Below, one piece after another: positions 38,012 to 46,613 of a stretch of DNA of 64,000 nt. Position 1 is the stretch's first letter, and each line of letters begins with the position of its first letter. The DNA comes from Schleiferiaceae bacterium (lineage in GTDB: Bacteria; Bacteroidota; Bacteroidia; Flavobacteriales; Schleiferiaceae), in assembly GCA_028357285.1 (NCBI GenBank), contig JAOMWM010000002.1:1-64000 (forward strand), given 5' to 3'. Both the position numbers and the translations under genes were made by a program. The notes beneath the pieces were generated by a model that was not told where the DNA came from, made no database searches, and saw only the letters and a program-made list of their open reading frames with translations.

Positions 38012-38881
38012 GTGGATGCTGTAACACTCTTGCAAAAAGTTCGGCGCATTGAAATAAAGACGCGCCGATTGAGCGACCAGCTCTTTTCAGGTGAATACCA
38101 AAGTTCATTTAAAGGACGCGGTATGAGCTTTGCAGAAGTGCGCCCTTACCAAAGCGGTGATGATGTGCGCAGCATTGATTGGAACGTGACCGCTCGCAAA
38201 CGGAGTCCGTACATCAAAGTGTTTGAAGAAGAGCGCGAATTGACACTCTTCCTAGTCATTGATATTAGCGGTTCTACCAATTTCGGTACCGAAGAGCGCT
38301 CGAAACGCGATATGATCACGGAGATCGCAGCGACCTTGGCCTTTAGCGCGATGGGCAACAACGATAAAATTGGACTCATCTTATTCAGTGGGAAAGTAGA
38401 GAAAGTCATCCCGCCGAAGAAAGGAAAGCTCCACGTCATGCGCATTATTAAAAGCATTCTGGAAACTGAAGCCACCGCCCAAGGAACGGATGTAGAGGGT
38501 GCCTTGGCACACCTGTTAAAGGTGCAAAAAAGACACAGTATCGTTTTTGTGTTGAGTGATTATCTGGACAGTGCACCCGACCGCAATTTTAAAATTGCCG
38601 CAAAGCGCTTTGATTTGTGCGCCATAAATACCTTCAACGCGAAAGAGGTGGCGCTGCCAAAAATTGGATTAGTTCCACTGGCCGATTCCGAAACAGGAGC
38701 GGTGCAATGGGTACGTTCGGGCGGGCGTAAATTCCGCGAAGCACTTGCCCAAAGGCACACAAACTACAGTCAATTCCTTAAGAACTTCACACGCAGTGCC
38801 GGCGCCGGCTATATCTCACTGGATGATCGTCAAGATTTCGTTCCACCATTGCTCCAATTTTTAAAGAATAAAGCGCGATGA
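38012..38881 (+). CDS. DUF58 / VWA-like protein of the Bat operon (GTG start)
   Basis: A 289-residue cytosolic DUF58 protein. FKGRGMSFAEVRPYQSGDDVRSIDWNVTA contains the DUF58 signature (roughly residues 34-61; key motif VRSIDWNVTA), and DISGSTN (84-90) is a MIDAS DxSxS metal site within a VWA-like fold. The usual partner is the MoxR ATPase 4 bp upstream. The start is a GTG at 38012, the only one that leaves the expected N-terminus; its stop overlaps the next gene by 4 bp. Confidence 0.92.
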   Translation: MDAVTLLQKVRRIEIKTRRLSDQLFSGEYQSSFKGRGMSFAEVRPYQSGDDVRSIDWNVTARKRSPYIKVFEEERELTLFLVIDISGSTNFGTEERSKRDMITEIAATLAFSAMGNNDKIGLILFSGKVEKVIPPKKGKLHVMRIIKSILETEATAQGTDVEGALAHLLKVQKRHSIVFVLSDYLDSAPDRNFKIAAKRFDLCAINTFNAKEVALPKIGLVPLADSETGAVQWVRSGGRKFREALAQRHTNYSQFLKNFTRSAGAGYISLDDRQDFVPPLLQFLKNKAR

Positions 38882-39774
38882 AAAAACTGCTAACTGTGCT
38901 TTTGGGTATCCTTTGGATGGGGGTTGCCATTGGGCAAGAAAATGCGGTAATCGATACGACCGTGTTCAATGCACATATCGATACGAATGCGCAAATTGTG
39001 GGAGGCGCCATCACGCAAGAAGTAGCTTGGCTAGCCGATGCTGATTTAGAACTCTTGCCTACTGATAGTACTAGCGCGTTTCTGCTGGTTTCCGCGACTA
39101 CCGACTCCACAGCGCTCACACGCAGCGCGACGTTTACCTATTTAGTGCTAGATACAGGTGCTTTGGTAATGCCCGTGCTTTCCGCCGTAAGCTCAATTGG
39201 CATCTATACCGTCATTCCTGATACGGTTCAATCCCGATTCTTACCCGCAGAAGAAGGCGTAGATAACGCAGCGGCGCGTCCACTTGCGGATGTGCCATTT
39301 AATTTCGTTTGGTGGCTTGAAGCCTATTGGCACTGGATCGCCTTAGGAGGTGCACTTTTATTGATCGGTTACCTGGTTTGGCGCTATGCGAAAAAGCAAC
39401 AAGATGCTCCCACAGTTGCCCCGGAACCAGAGCGCGACTACTACAAAGAAGCAATGGATGCCATTGCCGCCCTTCGTGCAGAGGCCTTGTGGGAACGCGA
39501 TATGAAAGGGTTTTATGTCGCCTTAGGCGATGTGGTGCGTACGTATTTAACCCACCGCACTGGACTGCCTCTATCGGAGCAAACAACGTCTGAAAGTGTG
39601 CGTATGCTCTACCAGAAATGGACTGCGGCGCAAATCGAATCCTACCAATTCATCCTCACACGAGCGGACTATGTGAAGTTCGCTAAGGGAAGCTGGGACG
39701 TCGCAGTACACCGCGATTGTTTAGATAAGGCAACTGCACTTATAACAGACTTTAAACCAGAGCAAGATGTTTAA
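38878..39774 (+). CDS. Bat-operon membrane protein, DUF4381-like C-terminal half
   Basis: A 298-residue protein of the third position in Bacteroidota Bat operons. It has a signal peptide (1-19, ending ...VAIGQ), a periplasmic beta-rich stretch, one transmembrane helix at about 153-172 (HWIALGGALLLIGYLVWRYA), and a cytoplasmic helical region whose YVALGDVVRTYLTHRTGLP and TTSESVRML pattern resembles DUF4381 and the cytoplasmic end of BatD-like proteins. It overlaps the DUF58 gene by 4 bp and batA by 8 bp. Its molecular role is unknown; I infer it helps assemble the VWA complex. Confidence 0.72.
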   Translation: MKKLLTVLLGILWMGVAIGQENAVIDTTVFNAHIDTNAQIVGGAITQEVAWLADADLELLPTDSTSAFLLVSATTDSTALTRSATFTYLVLDTGALVMPVLSAVSSIGIYTVIPDTVQSRFLPAEEGVDNAAARPLADVPFNFVWWLEAYWHWIALGGALLLIGYLVWRYAKKQQDAPTVAPEPERDYYKEAMDAIAALRAEALWERDMKGFYVALGDVVRTYLTHRTGLPLSEQTTSESVRMLYQKWTAAQIESYQFILTRADYVKFAKGSWDVAVHRDCLDKATALITDFKPEQDV

Positions 39775-40759
39775 TTGGGATTTTGCACAGCCGCTTTGGC
39801 TCATCGGCCTACTGGTCATCCCTCTAGGTTGGACGGGCATTTATCTGCGGCGTAAACGTCGTTTTAACTCCTACACTTTCAGCTCAAACCAGCAGTTGCC
39901 GAGCAGCTCCTTAGGTAGTATTCGTGCTGCGAGCGGCGGATTGAGCTGGTTGGCACTGGCTTTTGTATTTACCGCATTGGCGCGTCCGCAGAGCAGTCAA
40001 ATGTTCCAACAGCCGAGCCAAAATTTAGGAATAGATCTTATGATGGCGCTTGATATCAGTACCTCCATGTTGGCGCGCGATCTAAAGCCTAATCGACTAG
40101 AAGCGCTGAAGGAAGTGGCAACAGATTTTGTAGCGCAGCGGGCCATGGACCGCCTAGGCCTAGTGATTTACGCTGGAGAAGCATACAGTCCCGTGCCACT
40201 GACCACTGATCAAAGTCTACTAAGTCAGCAAATCAGTGCGCTTCATCACGAAATGCTCGAAGGGGGCACGGCCATCGGGATGGGATTGAGTACCGCTGTG
40301 AATCGATTGGTTGAAAGCACTGCCAAGAGTAAGGTCATTATTTTACTCACTGACGGTGAAAATAATGGCGGTATGGTGGATCCTGTGCAGGCCGCTGAAT
40401 TGGCTGCCAGTCTAGATATCAAAGTGTACACTATAGGACTTGGCACGAATGGAATGGCCTCTACCCCTGTAATGAAGGACCCTAGGGGAAATCTCATTTA
40501 CCAGCCCAGACCGGTTACTATCGATGAGGAATTGCTCCAACGCATTGCAAGCATCACCGGAGGGCAGTACTTCCGCGCCACGGATAATGAAAGTTTAGTA
40601 CAGATTTACGAGAGCATTGACCAATTAGAAAAAAGCGAAATCGAAGGCTTTGAATTTTACCGTTACACGGAACATTTTTCCATCTTCCTTTATCTCGCAC
40701 TCGCCTGTATCGGGCTTGAGTTGCTGCTGAACTTCGTCCTCTTAAAAACCGCCTTCTAA
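39767..40759 (+). CDS. batA: BatA, VWA-domain inner membrane protein
   Basis: A 330-residue membrane-anchored VWA protein. Two hydrophobic segments come first (about 9-26 and 58-72), then the VWA domain with an intact MIDAS (DISTS, 96-100, with later TDGEN), then a C-terminal TM helix (about 305-327). By the positive-inside rule the VWA faces the periplasm. In Bacteroides fragilis BatA is part of a membrane complex needed for growth after oxygen exposure. It overlaps the previous gene by 8 bp and the next by one base (TAATG). Confidence 0.93.
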   Translation: MFNWDFAQPLWLIGLLVIPLGWTGIYLRRKRRFNSYTFSSNQQLPSSSLGSIRAASGGLSWLALAFVFTALARPQSSQMFQQPSQNLGIDLMMALDISTSMLARDLKPNRLEALKEVATDFVAQRAMDRLGLVIYAGEAYSPVPLTTDQSLLSQQISALHHEMLEGGTAIGMGLSTAVNRLVESTAKSKVIILLTDGENNGGMVDPVQAAELAASLDIKVYTIGLGTNGMASTPVMKDPRGNLIYQPRPVTIDEELLQRIASITGGQYFRATDNESLVQIYESIDQLEKSEIEGFEFYRYTEHFSIFLYLALACIGLELLLNFVLLKTAF

Positions 40760-42645
40760 TGGATTTTAAATGGCAACATACCGAATGGCTTTACGCGGCA
40801 CCACTCTTGCTTCTGGCAATTGTAGTTTCAGCTGTATTGTTTCAGCGTTGGCGTCAAAAAGCTTGGCAAATTCTGGGTATTAATGAACGCTCCGAGCGCA
40901 CCGTAGCTGCGCTGAGTGCTGCGCGTTTGTATACTCGCTATACGCTGTTAGCATTGGCCGTGGCCTTCCTATGTCTGAGTTTAGCGAATCTTCAGATGAG
41001 CGGGCAAACTGCCGAAGTTAAAAGACAAGGAGCTGATGTTGTTTTCGCGCTTGACGTGAGTCGCTCCATGCTCGCAGAAGATCTTACCCCTTCGCGTTTG
41101 GAAAAGGCGAAACTCCTTATTTCTCGAACGGTGGACCAATTAGGCGGCGACCGTGTCGGCATCATCGCCTATGCCGGAAGTGCCTACCCTGCCCTACCCA
41201 TAACCACAGATTACGCCGCTGCAAAAATGGCATTACGCGCTGCAAGCCCGGATGCCGTGCCTTCACAAGGAACGAATCTTGCAGCCGCCCTGGACTACGC
41301 TACCGAATACTTCAATCCAGCTTCTCCCGCAGGACGCTTCATCATCGTACTTACCGACGGAGAAGATCACGAAGATTTGGCTGCGGGAAGTGCGGACCCC
41401 GCACTATCTGTTCAAACCATGCTTGTCGGCCTAGGCACCACCTCCGGCGGACCCATCCCAATGCGCCGCACTTCCCGCGGAACCACCTACAAAAAAGACA
41501 ACAACGGTGAAGTAGTCATTACCAAACGTGATTACGAAAAACTCAATAGCATTGGACGTTCGCTGGATGCAACGGTTATAGATGGAAATAATACCGATCC
41601 TGCATTGAACGCCATACAAGGCTTTATTTCAGGTGGCGACAAAGCCGACATCAATGAAGAAATTGCAATAAATTATGAGAGCCAATTCCAGTGGTTCCTC
41701 TTCCCAGCACTCTTCTTTTTAGCACTGTACCTCCTGCTTCCGGCTCATACAGGCAGAAAAGTGAAAGGAACGTGGGTAATTTTTCTCTTATTCGTTTCCC
41801 ACCCGGCCCTGCATGCACAAGAAGTGGACAGTCTTGCGGTTACTGTCACCGAAGACTGGACCAGACACGACTATGGAAAACGCATACGAGAGGGGAATGA
41901 AAAGTTTGAAAAAGGCGATTTAAACGGTGCAGCGCAAGCTTTCTCAGAAGCTGCTACGGCAGAGCCCGATGCTTTCGAACCATTGTATAATTTAGGCAGT
42001 ACATTAATGGCGGCAGGCGAAGCGGAACAGGCGGCAAGTGTTTTGTTAAAATCGGCCCAAAACACAGAGGATCCATTGGTACAAAGCGACGCATTATATA
42101 ACGCCGGAATTGCCTTTATGGCCGCGGAAAAATATAAAGAAGCAGTTGGTGCATTTGCAGAAAGCCTCCGGAAAAACCCTTCCCAAACAGATGCTATTTA
42201 CAACCTTAACCGTGCTTTAGAACAACTGAAAAGACAACAGCAAAACGAAGAAAATCAGGAGCAGCAGGACGATCAACAGGACAAAGAAAACCAGGAGAAG
42301 GACGAGAAAGAAGAGCCTAAAAACGACCAAGACGAGCCGCAGAAGGAAAATCCTGAGGACGACGAAAGTAAAAAAGACGAACCGCAAGACGACCAGCAGG
42401 GAGAAAACGACCAGGGGGATGAGCAGCAGGACGAGCAACAAAACGAGAAAGGTAAACCTCAGGATGAAGACGGTGAGGAAGAAGAGAATTCGCCGAAAGA
42501 GGGCGGTGAGGCACAGGCAAAGATGACGCCGGAACAGATAAAAGGATTGCTCGAGGCAGTGCAGCGCGCTGAAGAGAAAACAGCAGAAAAAATGACCGCT
42601 AAAAAAGCGAAAGGAAAGAAAAAGAGTGGAGAGAAAGATTGGTAA
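40759..42645 (+). CDS. batB: BatB-BatC fusion: VWA membrane protein joined to TPR protein
   Basis: A 628-residue protein that covers two normally separate genes. Residues 1-330 are BatB: TMs at about 12-28 and 60-77, VWA with MIDAS DVSRS (99-103) and TDGED, and a TM at 311-327. Residues 335-628 are BatC: a hydrophobic signal-peptide-like segment (VKGTWVIFLLFVSHPALHAQ, 335-354), TPR repeats (about 370-475), then a Gln/Glu/Asp/Lys-rich tail of over 100 residues. There is no stop between them. Codon 335 is a GTG (41761), so BatC might also be made alone from an internal start. Positive charges (GRKVKG) between the last two hydrophobic segments keep the topology consistent with TPRs in the periplasm. 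Confidence 0.9.
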   Translation: MDFKWQHTEWLYAAPLLLLAIVVSAVLFQRWRQKAWQILGINERSERTVAALSAARLYTRYTLLALAVAFLCLSLANLQMSGQTAEVKRQGADVVFALDVSRSMLAEDLTPSRLEKAKLLISRTVDQLGGDRVGIIAYAGSAYPALPITTDYAAAKMALRAASPDAVPSQGTNLAAALDYATEYFNPASPAGRFIIVLTDGEDHEDLAAGSADPALSVQTMLVGLGTTSGGPIPMRRTSRGTTYKKDNNGEVVITKRDYEKLNSIGRSLDATVIDGNNTDPALNAIQGFISGGDKADINEEIAINYESQFQWFLFPALFFLALYLLLPAHTGRKVKGTWVIFLLFVSHPALHAQEVDSLAVTVTEDWTRHDYGKRIREGNEKFEKGDLNGAAQAFSEAATAEPDAFEPLYNLGSTLMAAGEAEQAASVLLKSAQNTEDPLVQSDALYNAGIAFMAAEKYKEAVGAFAESLRKNPSQTDAIYNLNRALEQLKRQQQNEENQEQQDDQQDKENQEKDEKEEPKNDQDEPQKENPEDDESKKDEPQDDQQGENDQGDEQQDEQQNEKGKPQDEDGEEEENSPKEGGEAQAKMTPEQIKGLLEAVQRAEEKTAEKMTAKKAKGKKKSGEKDW

Positions 42646-44314
42646 ATACCATTGGCTTTGGGCCTTTATACTGCTAGCGACAGGTCTAGTAGCGCAGGAG
42701 GTGCAGCTAACTGCACGGAGTTCTCGAACTTCCGTAGGCCTTGACGAGCCCTTCCGAGTAACCTTCAGCAGTAATGCACGTGGTGGCGAGCTTACTCCAC
42801 CGAATTTTAAGCACTTTATCGTGGTCAGCGGACCTTACAGCTCAAAGCAGACCCAAATCATTAACGGTTCCATGAGTTTCTCTCGGGAACTGACCTACCA
42901 ACTCGTTGCACAAGAAGAAGGAACTTTTACCATAGGTCCCGCAACTTTTGAATCAAAAGGCAAACGGTTCGAGAGCAATCAGTTAAAGATTCAGGTCAAA
43001 GCGGGTGTGAAGCGCGAAAGCGCAACATCTAAGGCAAAAACTGTCGGCTTCGAGGTAGATATTTTGAGCTCCAAAAAAGAGGTGTTTGTTGGAGAGCCTG
43101 TAGTTTTATTATTCACTGCCACACTCTTCGACCAAGTACGGGATTTAAATATGCTCCAGACACCCAATTTTGAGAATGTTCTTCAGCAACAGTTAGACTT
43201 TGAACAGCAGTCCAGAAGAGAACGTATAGGCTCAAAAATTGCAACGATATTAGACTTTGATAAACGATTAATCATCCCCAATAAACCAGGAACATTAGGC
43301 GGCCAAGAACTAAAAATCACTGGTGCAGTTCAAAAACCCACAGGGCGTCGAGACTTTTTTAATATGCCTTTGATGCGGTGGGAACAAGAAGTGGCAACCG
43401 CGAAAATTCCAGCGGTTGAAATCAAACCACTCCCAGCACCTCAACCCGAAGGATTTTCAGGTGCCGTGGGGGAATTGAAATTGGTTCGAGAATTGAGCCG
43501 CACTTCCGTAAATGGCAATGAATCCATTACCCTAAAACTACGCATCGAAGGATCAGGTAATTTCAACACGATCAGCGTTCCAGATTTGATACCGCCGCAA
43601 GGATTCGACTTGTACGATCCCAAATTCAATGAGAAGATTCGCTACAGTGAGCGCGGCGTTCGCGGTTATAAGGAATATGAATATTTATTGGTGCCTCAAT
43701 TCAAGGGTCAATTCATTCTGCCACAGATGCAATGGACCTATTTTGACGTTAAGAAAGGTGACTATGAAACTATTACGCTCGAGGAAACTACACTCACTGT
43801 AACCGGAATTGGATTAAAAGAGGCTGCAACCGATGACAACGGTACCATACCGAAAGTACAACGCGAGGTAAGTAATATTGATAGCGACATACGATACTTA
43901 CAAGAAGTGGACGAAAAAACCAGGCGTGGGGAGCAACCTTTGCTCTGGGTTTGGGCGGTTTTAGGATTGGTGCTTTTGGGATGGCTACTGCAGCTCGTTT
44001 CCCTTAATACACGCACAAAGTCACCGGAAGCCGAACGTGCAGCTGTGAAAAACGCAATCAATACTGCATGGAAAACGAACGAGCCGGATGCCGTTGGTAA
44101 AATGCTCAATGCCCTAGAGGTAGAATTAGTGCGCAAGGGCATCGCCAAAGAAAACATTAGTCTGTTCACGTTAAACGAAGTCCTCGGAGCCGTACTCGGG
44201 ACTCAAGTAAATACCCTGATTGAAAAGTTACAATTGGCCCTTTACGCACCGAGTGCAAAAGGCTCAAACGAAGAATGGTTAAACGAATTTAACGCACTAT
44301 GGGAGCAACTGTAA
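42626..44314 (+). CDS. batD: BatD, oxygen-tolerance membrane protein (GTG start)
   Basis: A 562-residue BatD. A signal peptide (about 1-23, ending ...TGLVAQ) is followed by periplasmic immunoglobulin-like repeats beginning EVQLTARSSRTSVGLDEPF, and a TM helix at about 435-455 (PLLWVWAVLGLVLLGWLLQLV), with a cytoplasmic helical tail. The GTG at 42626 overlaps the batBC frame by 20 bp; it is the only start that gives a complete signal peptide. Family proteins help bacteria survive oxygen, and the exact role is unknown. Confidence 0.9.
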   Translation: MERKIGKYHWLWAFILLATGLVAQEVQLTARSSRTSVGLDEPFRVTFSSNARGGELTPPNFKHFIVVSGPYSSKQTQIINGSMSFSRELTYQLVAQEEGTFTIGPATFESKGKRFESNQLKIQVKAGVKRESATSKAKTVGFEVDILSSKKEVFVGEPVVLLFTATLFDQVRDLNMLQTPNFENVLQQQLDFEQQSRRERIGSKIATILDFDKRLIIPNKPGTLGGQELKITGAVQKPTGRRDFFNMPLMRWEQEVATAKIPAVEIKPLPAPQPEGFSGAVGELKLVRELSRTSVNGNESITLKLRIEGSGNFNTISVPDLIPPQGFDLYDPKFNEKIRYSERGVRGYKEYEYLLVPQFKGQFILPQMQWTYFDVKKGDYETITLEETTLTVTGIGLKEAATDDNGTIPKVQREVSNIDSDIRYLQEVDEKTRRGEQPLLWVWAVLGLVLLGWLLQLVSLNTRTKSPEAERAAVKNAINTAWKTNEPDAVGKMLNALEVELVRKGIAKENISLFTLNEVLGAVLGTQVNTLIEKLQLALYAPSAKGSNEEWLNEFNALWEQL

Positions 44315-45000
44315 TTTCGCTAAGCGATAGTGCCAGCACTTTATATGCGGACGGTCAGTTTGAATCGGCACGCACACTTTTTGAATCTTTAGCCGTAAAA
44401 GGTACTTCCGATCCGGCGTTGTACTATAATATCGGCAACTGCTGCACGCGTCTGGGTCAATTCGGAGAGGCACGTCTTTGGTTTGAACGGTCGCTATTAT
44501 TAGACCCTAGTAATGAGGAGACACTTCACAATCTAGAATGGCTCAATACCCGACTTACAGACTCGCTACCACCACCAAACGATGCGCTATTGCATTGGAT
44601 TGGCCATCAATTAAGAGCCATTCTTGCTCCTGAACATTGGGGCTTATTCGCTGGAGTCCTTTTAGTAGGAGCATTATCATTGCTTTTACTCCGTAAATTT
44701 AAAAGACCTGCATTGAGCTGGCGTTTGCCGCTCACCCTAAGTAGTATAGGCTTAGTACTGCTGCTCGCTGCACAAATAAGTATACCGCAGAGCGATAAAG
44801 TTGTTGTGGTCAGCAACAACAGTTATGGCTACAGTGCACCCGATGCCAATGGTAAAAGAATAGTGCTTTTAAGTGAGGGCAGTGCGGGTCGTTTAGTAAG
44901 AGCTTCGGAAGGGTGGTTCTATATCGCACTTGGCGACGGTCGTCAAGCGTGGTTTTCATCCGATCACTGGTGCCGCGTAATTCCCATTAATCCTCGTTAA
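44299..45000 (+). CDS. batE: BatE, TPR + SH3 membrane protein without visible signal peptide
   Basis: A 233-residue BatE. Two TPR repeats (about 10-80, YADGQFESARTLFESLA and YYNIGNCCTRLGQFGEARLWFERSL) are followed by two TM helices (about 113-131 and 141-162) and an SH3-like domain (about 170-230). BatE proteins I know of begin with a signal peptide; here the TPRs begin within 15 residues of the ATG, and the frame upstream is closed by a TAA at 44290. The start overlaps batD by 16 bp. Charged RKFKR between the TM helices predicts both ends outside, which is hard to reconcile with no signal peptide. Confidence 0.85.
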   Translation: MGATVISLSDSASTLYADGQFESARTLFESLAVKGTSDPALYYNIGNCCTRLGQFGEARLWFERSLLLDPSNEETLHNLEWLNTRLTDSLPPPNDALLHWIGHQLRAILAPEHWGLFAGVLLVGALSLLLLRKFKRPALSWRLPLTLSSIGLVLLLAAQISIPQSDKVVVVSNNSYGYSAPDANGKRIVLLSEGSAGRLVRASEGWFYIALGDGRQAWFSSDHWCRVIPINPR

Positions 45001-45326
45001 ATAAGTTTAGGCAACCAGCTACGCAGTGGTGTCGTAATACCCATGACTTCCTGGTACGAATGAGGAAAAGCGCGCACCACTTGCTTTGATTCATTCCACT
45101 GTAAATGCGAGCGGTCACCAGAAGCATACACTGCAAAAAGATGTTTGACACTTTTGTTAATTGCTTCCGCCTGCTTCAAAGTACAATGCTGAAAACCAGG
45201 TATTTTTTGAATATTTTTAGACGCAATCGCTTCTTCTAAGGTGCGCTGCTCGTCTAAGGGGGCTCTCCAAAAGGGGAAATAGAAAGGGTACCCGTGCAAC
45301 AGGTTGTTGAATATTTTTTCTTCCAT
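44997..45326 (-). CDS. Hypothetical 109-residue protein
   Basis: I do not recognise this protein. It is small, soluble-looking, and rich in aromatic residues and His (YPFYFPFWRAP, PHSYQEVMG), with a Cys at about 47, no signal peptide or TM helix. LKQAEAINKSVKHLFAVYASGDRSHLQW is the most structured-looking part (two helices). Its 3' end overlaps the batE stop by 4 bp in convergent orientation, and it lies 146 bp downstream of thiL on the same strand. A real gene seems likely from its full-length frame and composition, but nothing confirms it. Confidence 0.5.
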   Translation of the reverse strand: MEEKIFNNLLHGYPFYFPFWRAPLDEQRTLEEAIASKNIQKIPGFQHCTLKQAEAINKSVKHLFAVYASGDRSHLQWNESKQVVRAFPHSYQEVMGITTPLRSWLPKLI

Positions 45327-45472
45327 GATAAGGTAACTAGGTTGGTTTGGACCTTTAAGATACCGAATTTTATGGTTGAAAATCAGACACTTATAAAAAT
45401 AGTATCAATCGAAACAAGCCGAAGAAGTTGGAATGTTACCCTTTCATTCAATCTTACCGCAATAATCTACGG

Positions 45473-46519
45473 TTACTCTGCTTCGTGGTGGTTGAATCCC
45501 TGGGCTTTTAGACCAATAACTTTATCGTCTCGAGTAATGAGGTTTGCACCACTACCATCTTTGACATAACCGATGACCGTTAGGTTGGGATTCGTCTTGA
45601 CCTTATCGTGATCTTCGATCGGTACTGTAAAGAGTAGCTCATAGTCTTCTCCTCCGTTCAAAGCAACCGTCGTCGTATTTAGATTAAACTCTTCACAAAG
45701 AGCGTATATGGATGGATCGATAGGGATTTTACTCTCGTACAGATTGTATTGCATCTGTCCGGTGTTAGCAAGGTGTAAGGTTTCTGAGCTAAGACCGTCA
45801 GAAATATCAATCATCGAAGTCGGCTGAATGTCCAATGCCTTAAGGATTTCGACGACATCCTTACGTGCCTCTGGTTTCAACTGACGTTCCAAAATATATT
45901 CGTGTCCGCCCAGTTCCGGCTGCATGTCTGGGTTCTCCAAATACACCTGCTTTTCACGCTCTAAGATTTGAAGCCCCATATAAGCACCGCCTAAATCGCC
46001 GCTAACGACAATAAGATCGTTGTCTTTTGCCCCGCTTCGTTTCGCAACGCGCTCTTTTTCAACGCGACCAACGACCGTAACTGAAATCATCAGTCCAGAT
46101 TTTGACGCCGTAGTATCACCTCCTACTAAATCAACATTATAACGTTCACAAGCCAAATGAATACCCTCGTAGATCTCTTCTAGAGCCTCTACTGGAAATC
46201 GATTTGAAACGGCTAAGCCAACTGTGATGTGTTCTGGCGTTCCATTCATCGCATAAATATCGCTGAGGTTAACAATCACGCTTTTATAGCCTAAATGTTT
46301 TAACGGCATATAGCTCAAATCAAAGTGAACTCCTTCCACCAGAAGATCGGTAGAAATCGCCTGGTAGTGCGTACCTACGTCTATAAGTGCGGCATCATCT
46401 CCCACTCCTAATGCGGTATGGGTGTGTTTCAATTTAGTGGCTTGCGTTAAATGACCTATGAGGCCAAACTCGCCCAAATCACTGATGGGCGTGCGCTGTG
46501 GGTTTTTTGAATCGAACAT
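45473..46519 (-). CDS. thiL: Thiamine-monophosphate kinase
   Basis: Phosphorylates thiamine monophosphate to the active cofactor thiamine diphosphate. The 348-residue protein has the PurM/ThiL fold signatures: GVGDDAALID near the N-terminus for Mg-ATP, STDLLVEGVHFDLSY, and VNLSDIYAMNGTPEHI, with IDISDGLSSE and NGGEDYELLFTV later. The start MFDSKNPQRTPISDLGEFGLI is typical of Bacteroidota ThiL. It has a full consensus promoter whose -7 box ends 4 nt before the ATG, and it is divergent from the suf operon. Confidence 0.95.
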   Translation of the reverse strand: MFDSKNPQRTPISDLGEFGLIGHLTQATKLKHTHTALGVGDDAALIDVGTHYQAISTDLLVEGVHFDLSYMPLKHLGYKSVIVNLSDIYAMNGTPEHITVGLAVSNRFPVEALEEIYEGIHLACERYNVDLVGGDTTASKSGLMISVTVVGRVEKERVAKRSGAKDNDLIVVSGDLGGAYMGLQILEREKQVYLENPDMQPELGGHEYILERQLKPEARKDVVEILKALDIQPTSMIDISDGLSSETLHLANTGQMQYNLYESKIPIDPSIYALCEEFNLNTTTVALNGGEDYELLFTVPIEDHDKVKTNPNLTVIGYVKDGSGANLITRDDKVIGLKAQGFNHHEAE

Positions 46520-46523
46520 GTAG

Positions 46524-46555
46524 CAAAGTTATTGTGTTCATTGGTGAGAACACAA
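46524..46555 (-). promoter_or_regulatory. Consensus promoter of thiL, leaderless geometry
   Basis: On the minus strand: TTG (46555-46553), 21 bp, TAACTTTG (46531-46524). The box ends 4 nt before the thiL ATG at 46519, so the mRNA would begin at or beside the start codon. Confidence 0.65.
46532..46555. promoter_or_regulatory. Palindrome shared by the thiL and suf promoters
   Basis: Perfect 8-bp arms TTGTGTTC and GAACACAA with an 8-bp spacer. The right arm contains the thiL -33 TTG and its end is 20 bp before the suf -7 box, so a bound protein would cover the -33 region of both promoters. An iron- or Fe-S-responsive regulator would make sense, but none is identified. Confidence 0.5.
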
Positions 46556-46575
46556 GAAAAAAGCCGCGTATTACG

Positions 46576-46583
46576 TAACTTTG
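46576..46583 (+). promoter_or_regulatory. -7 box (TAACTTTG) of the suf operon
   Basis: TAACTTTG matches TAnnTTTG and is identical to the divergent thiL box. It is 30 nt before the sufA ATG chosen here and argues against the longer sufA frame that would start inside it. Confidence 0.55.
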
Positions 46584-46613
46584 TCGCGCATCTTTAGAAT
46601 GTTTCTAAATAAT

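Noticed and set aside
42217-42441. Minus-strand hydrophobic Leu/Val/Phe-rich frame within batBC
   Set aside because: It is the antisense of the Gln/Glu/Asp/Lys-rich tail; antisense of such codons always gives Leu, Phe and Val runs that mimic membrane proteins.
41940-42640. Low-complexity Gln/Asp/Glu tail as a repeat element or misassembly
   Set aside because: Acidic/Gln-rich tails after TPRs are normal for BatC; no exact tandem unit is repeated.
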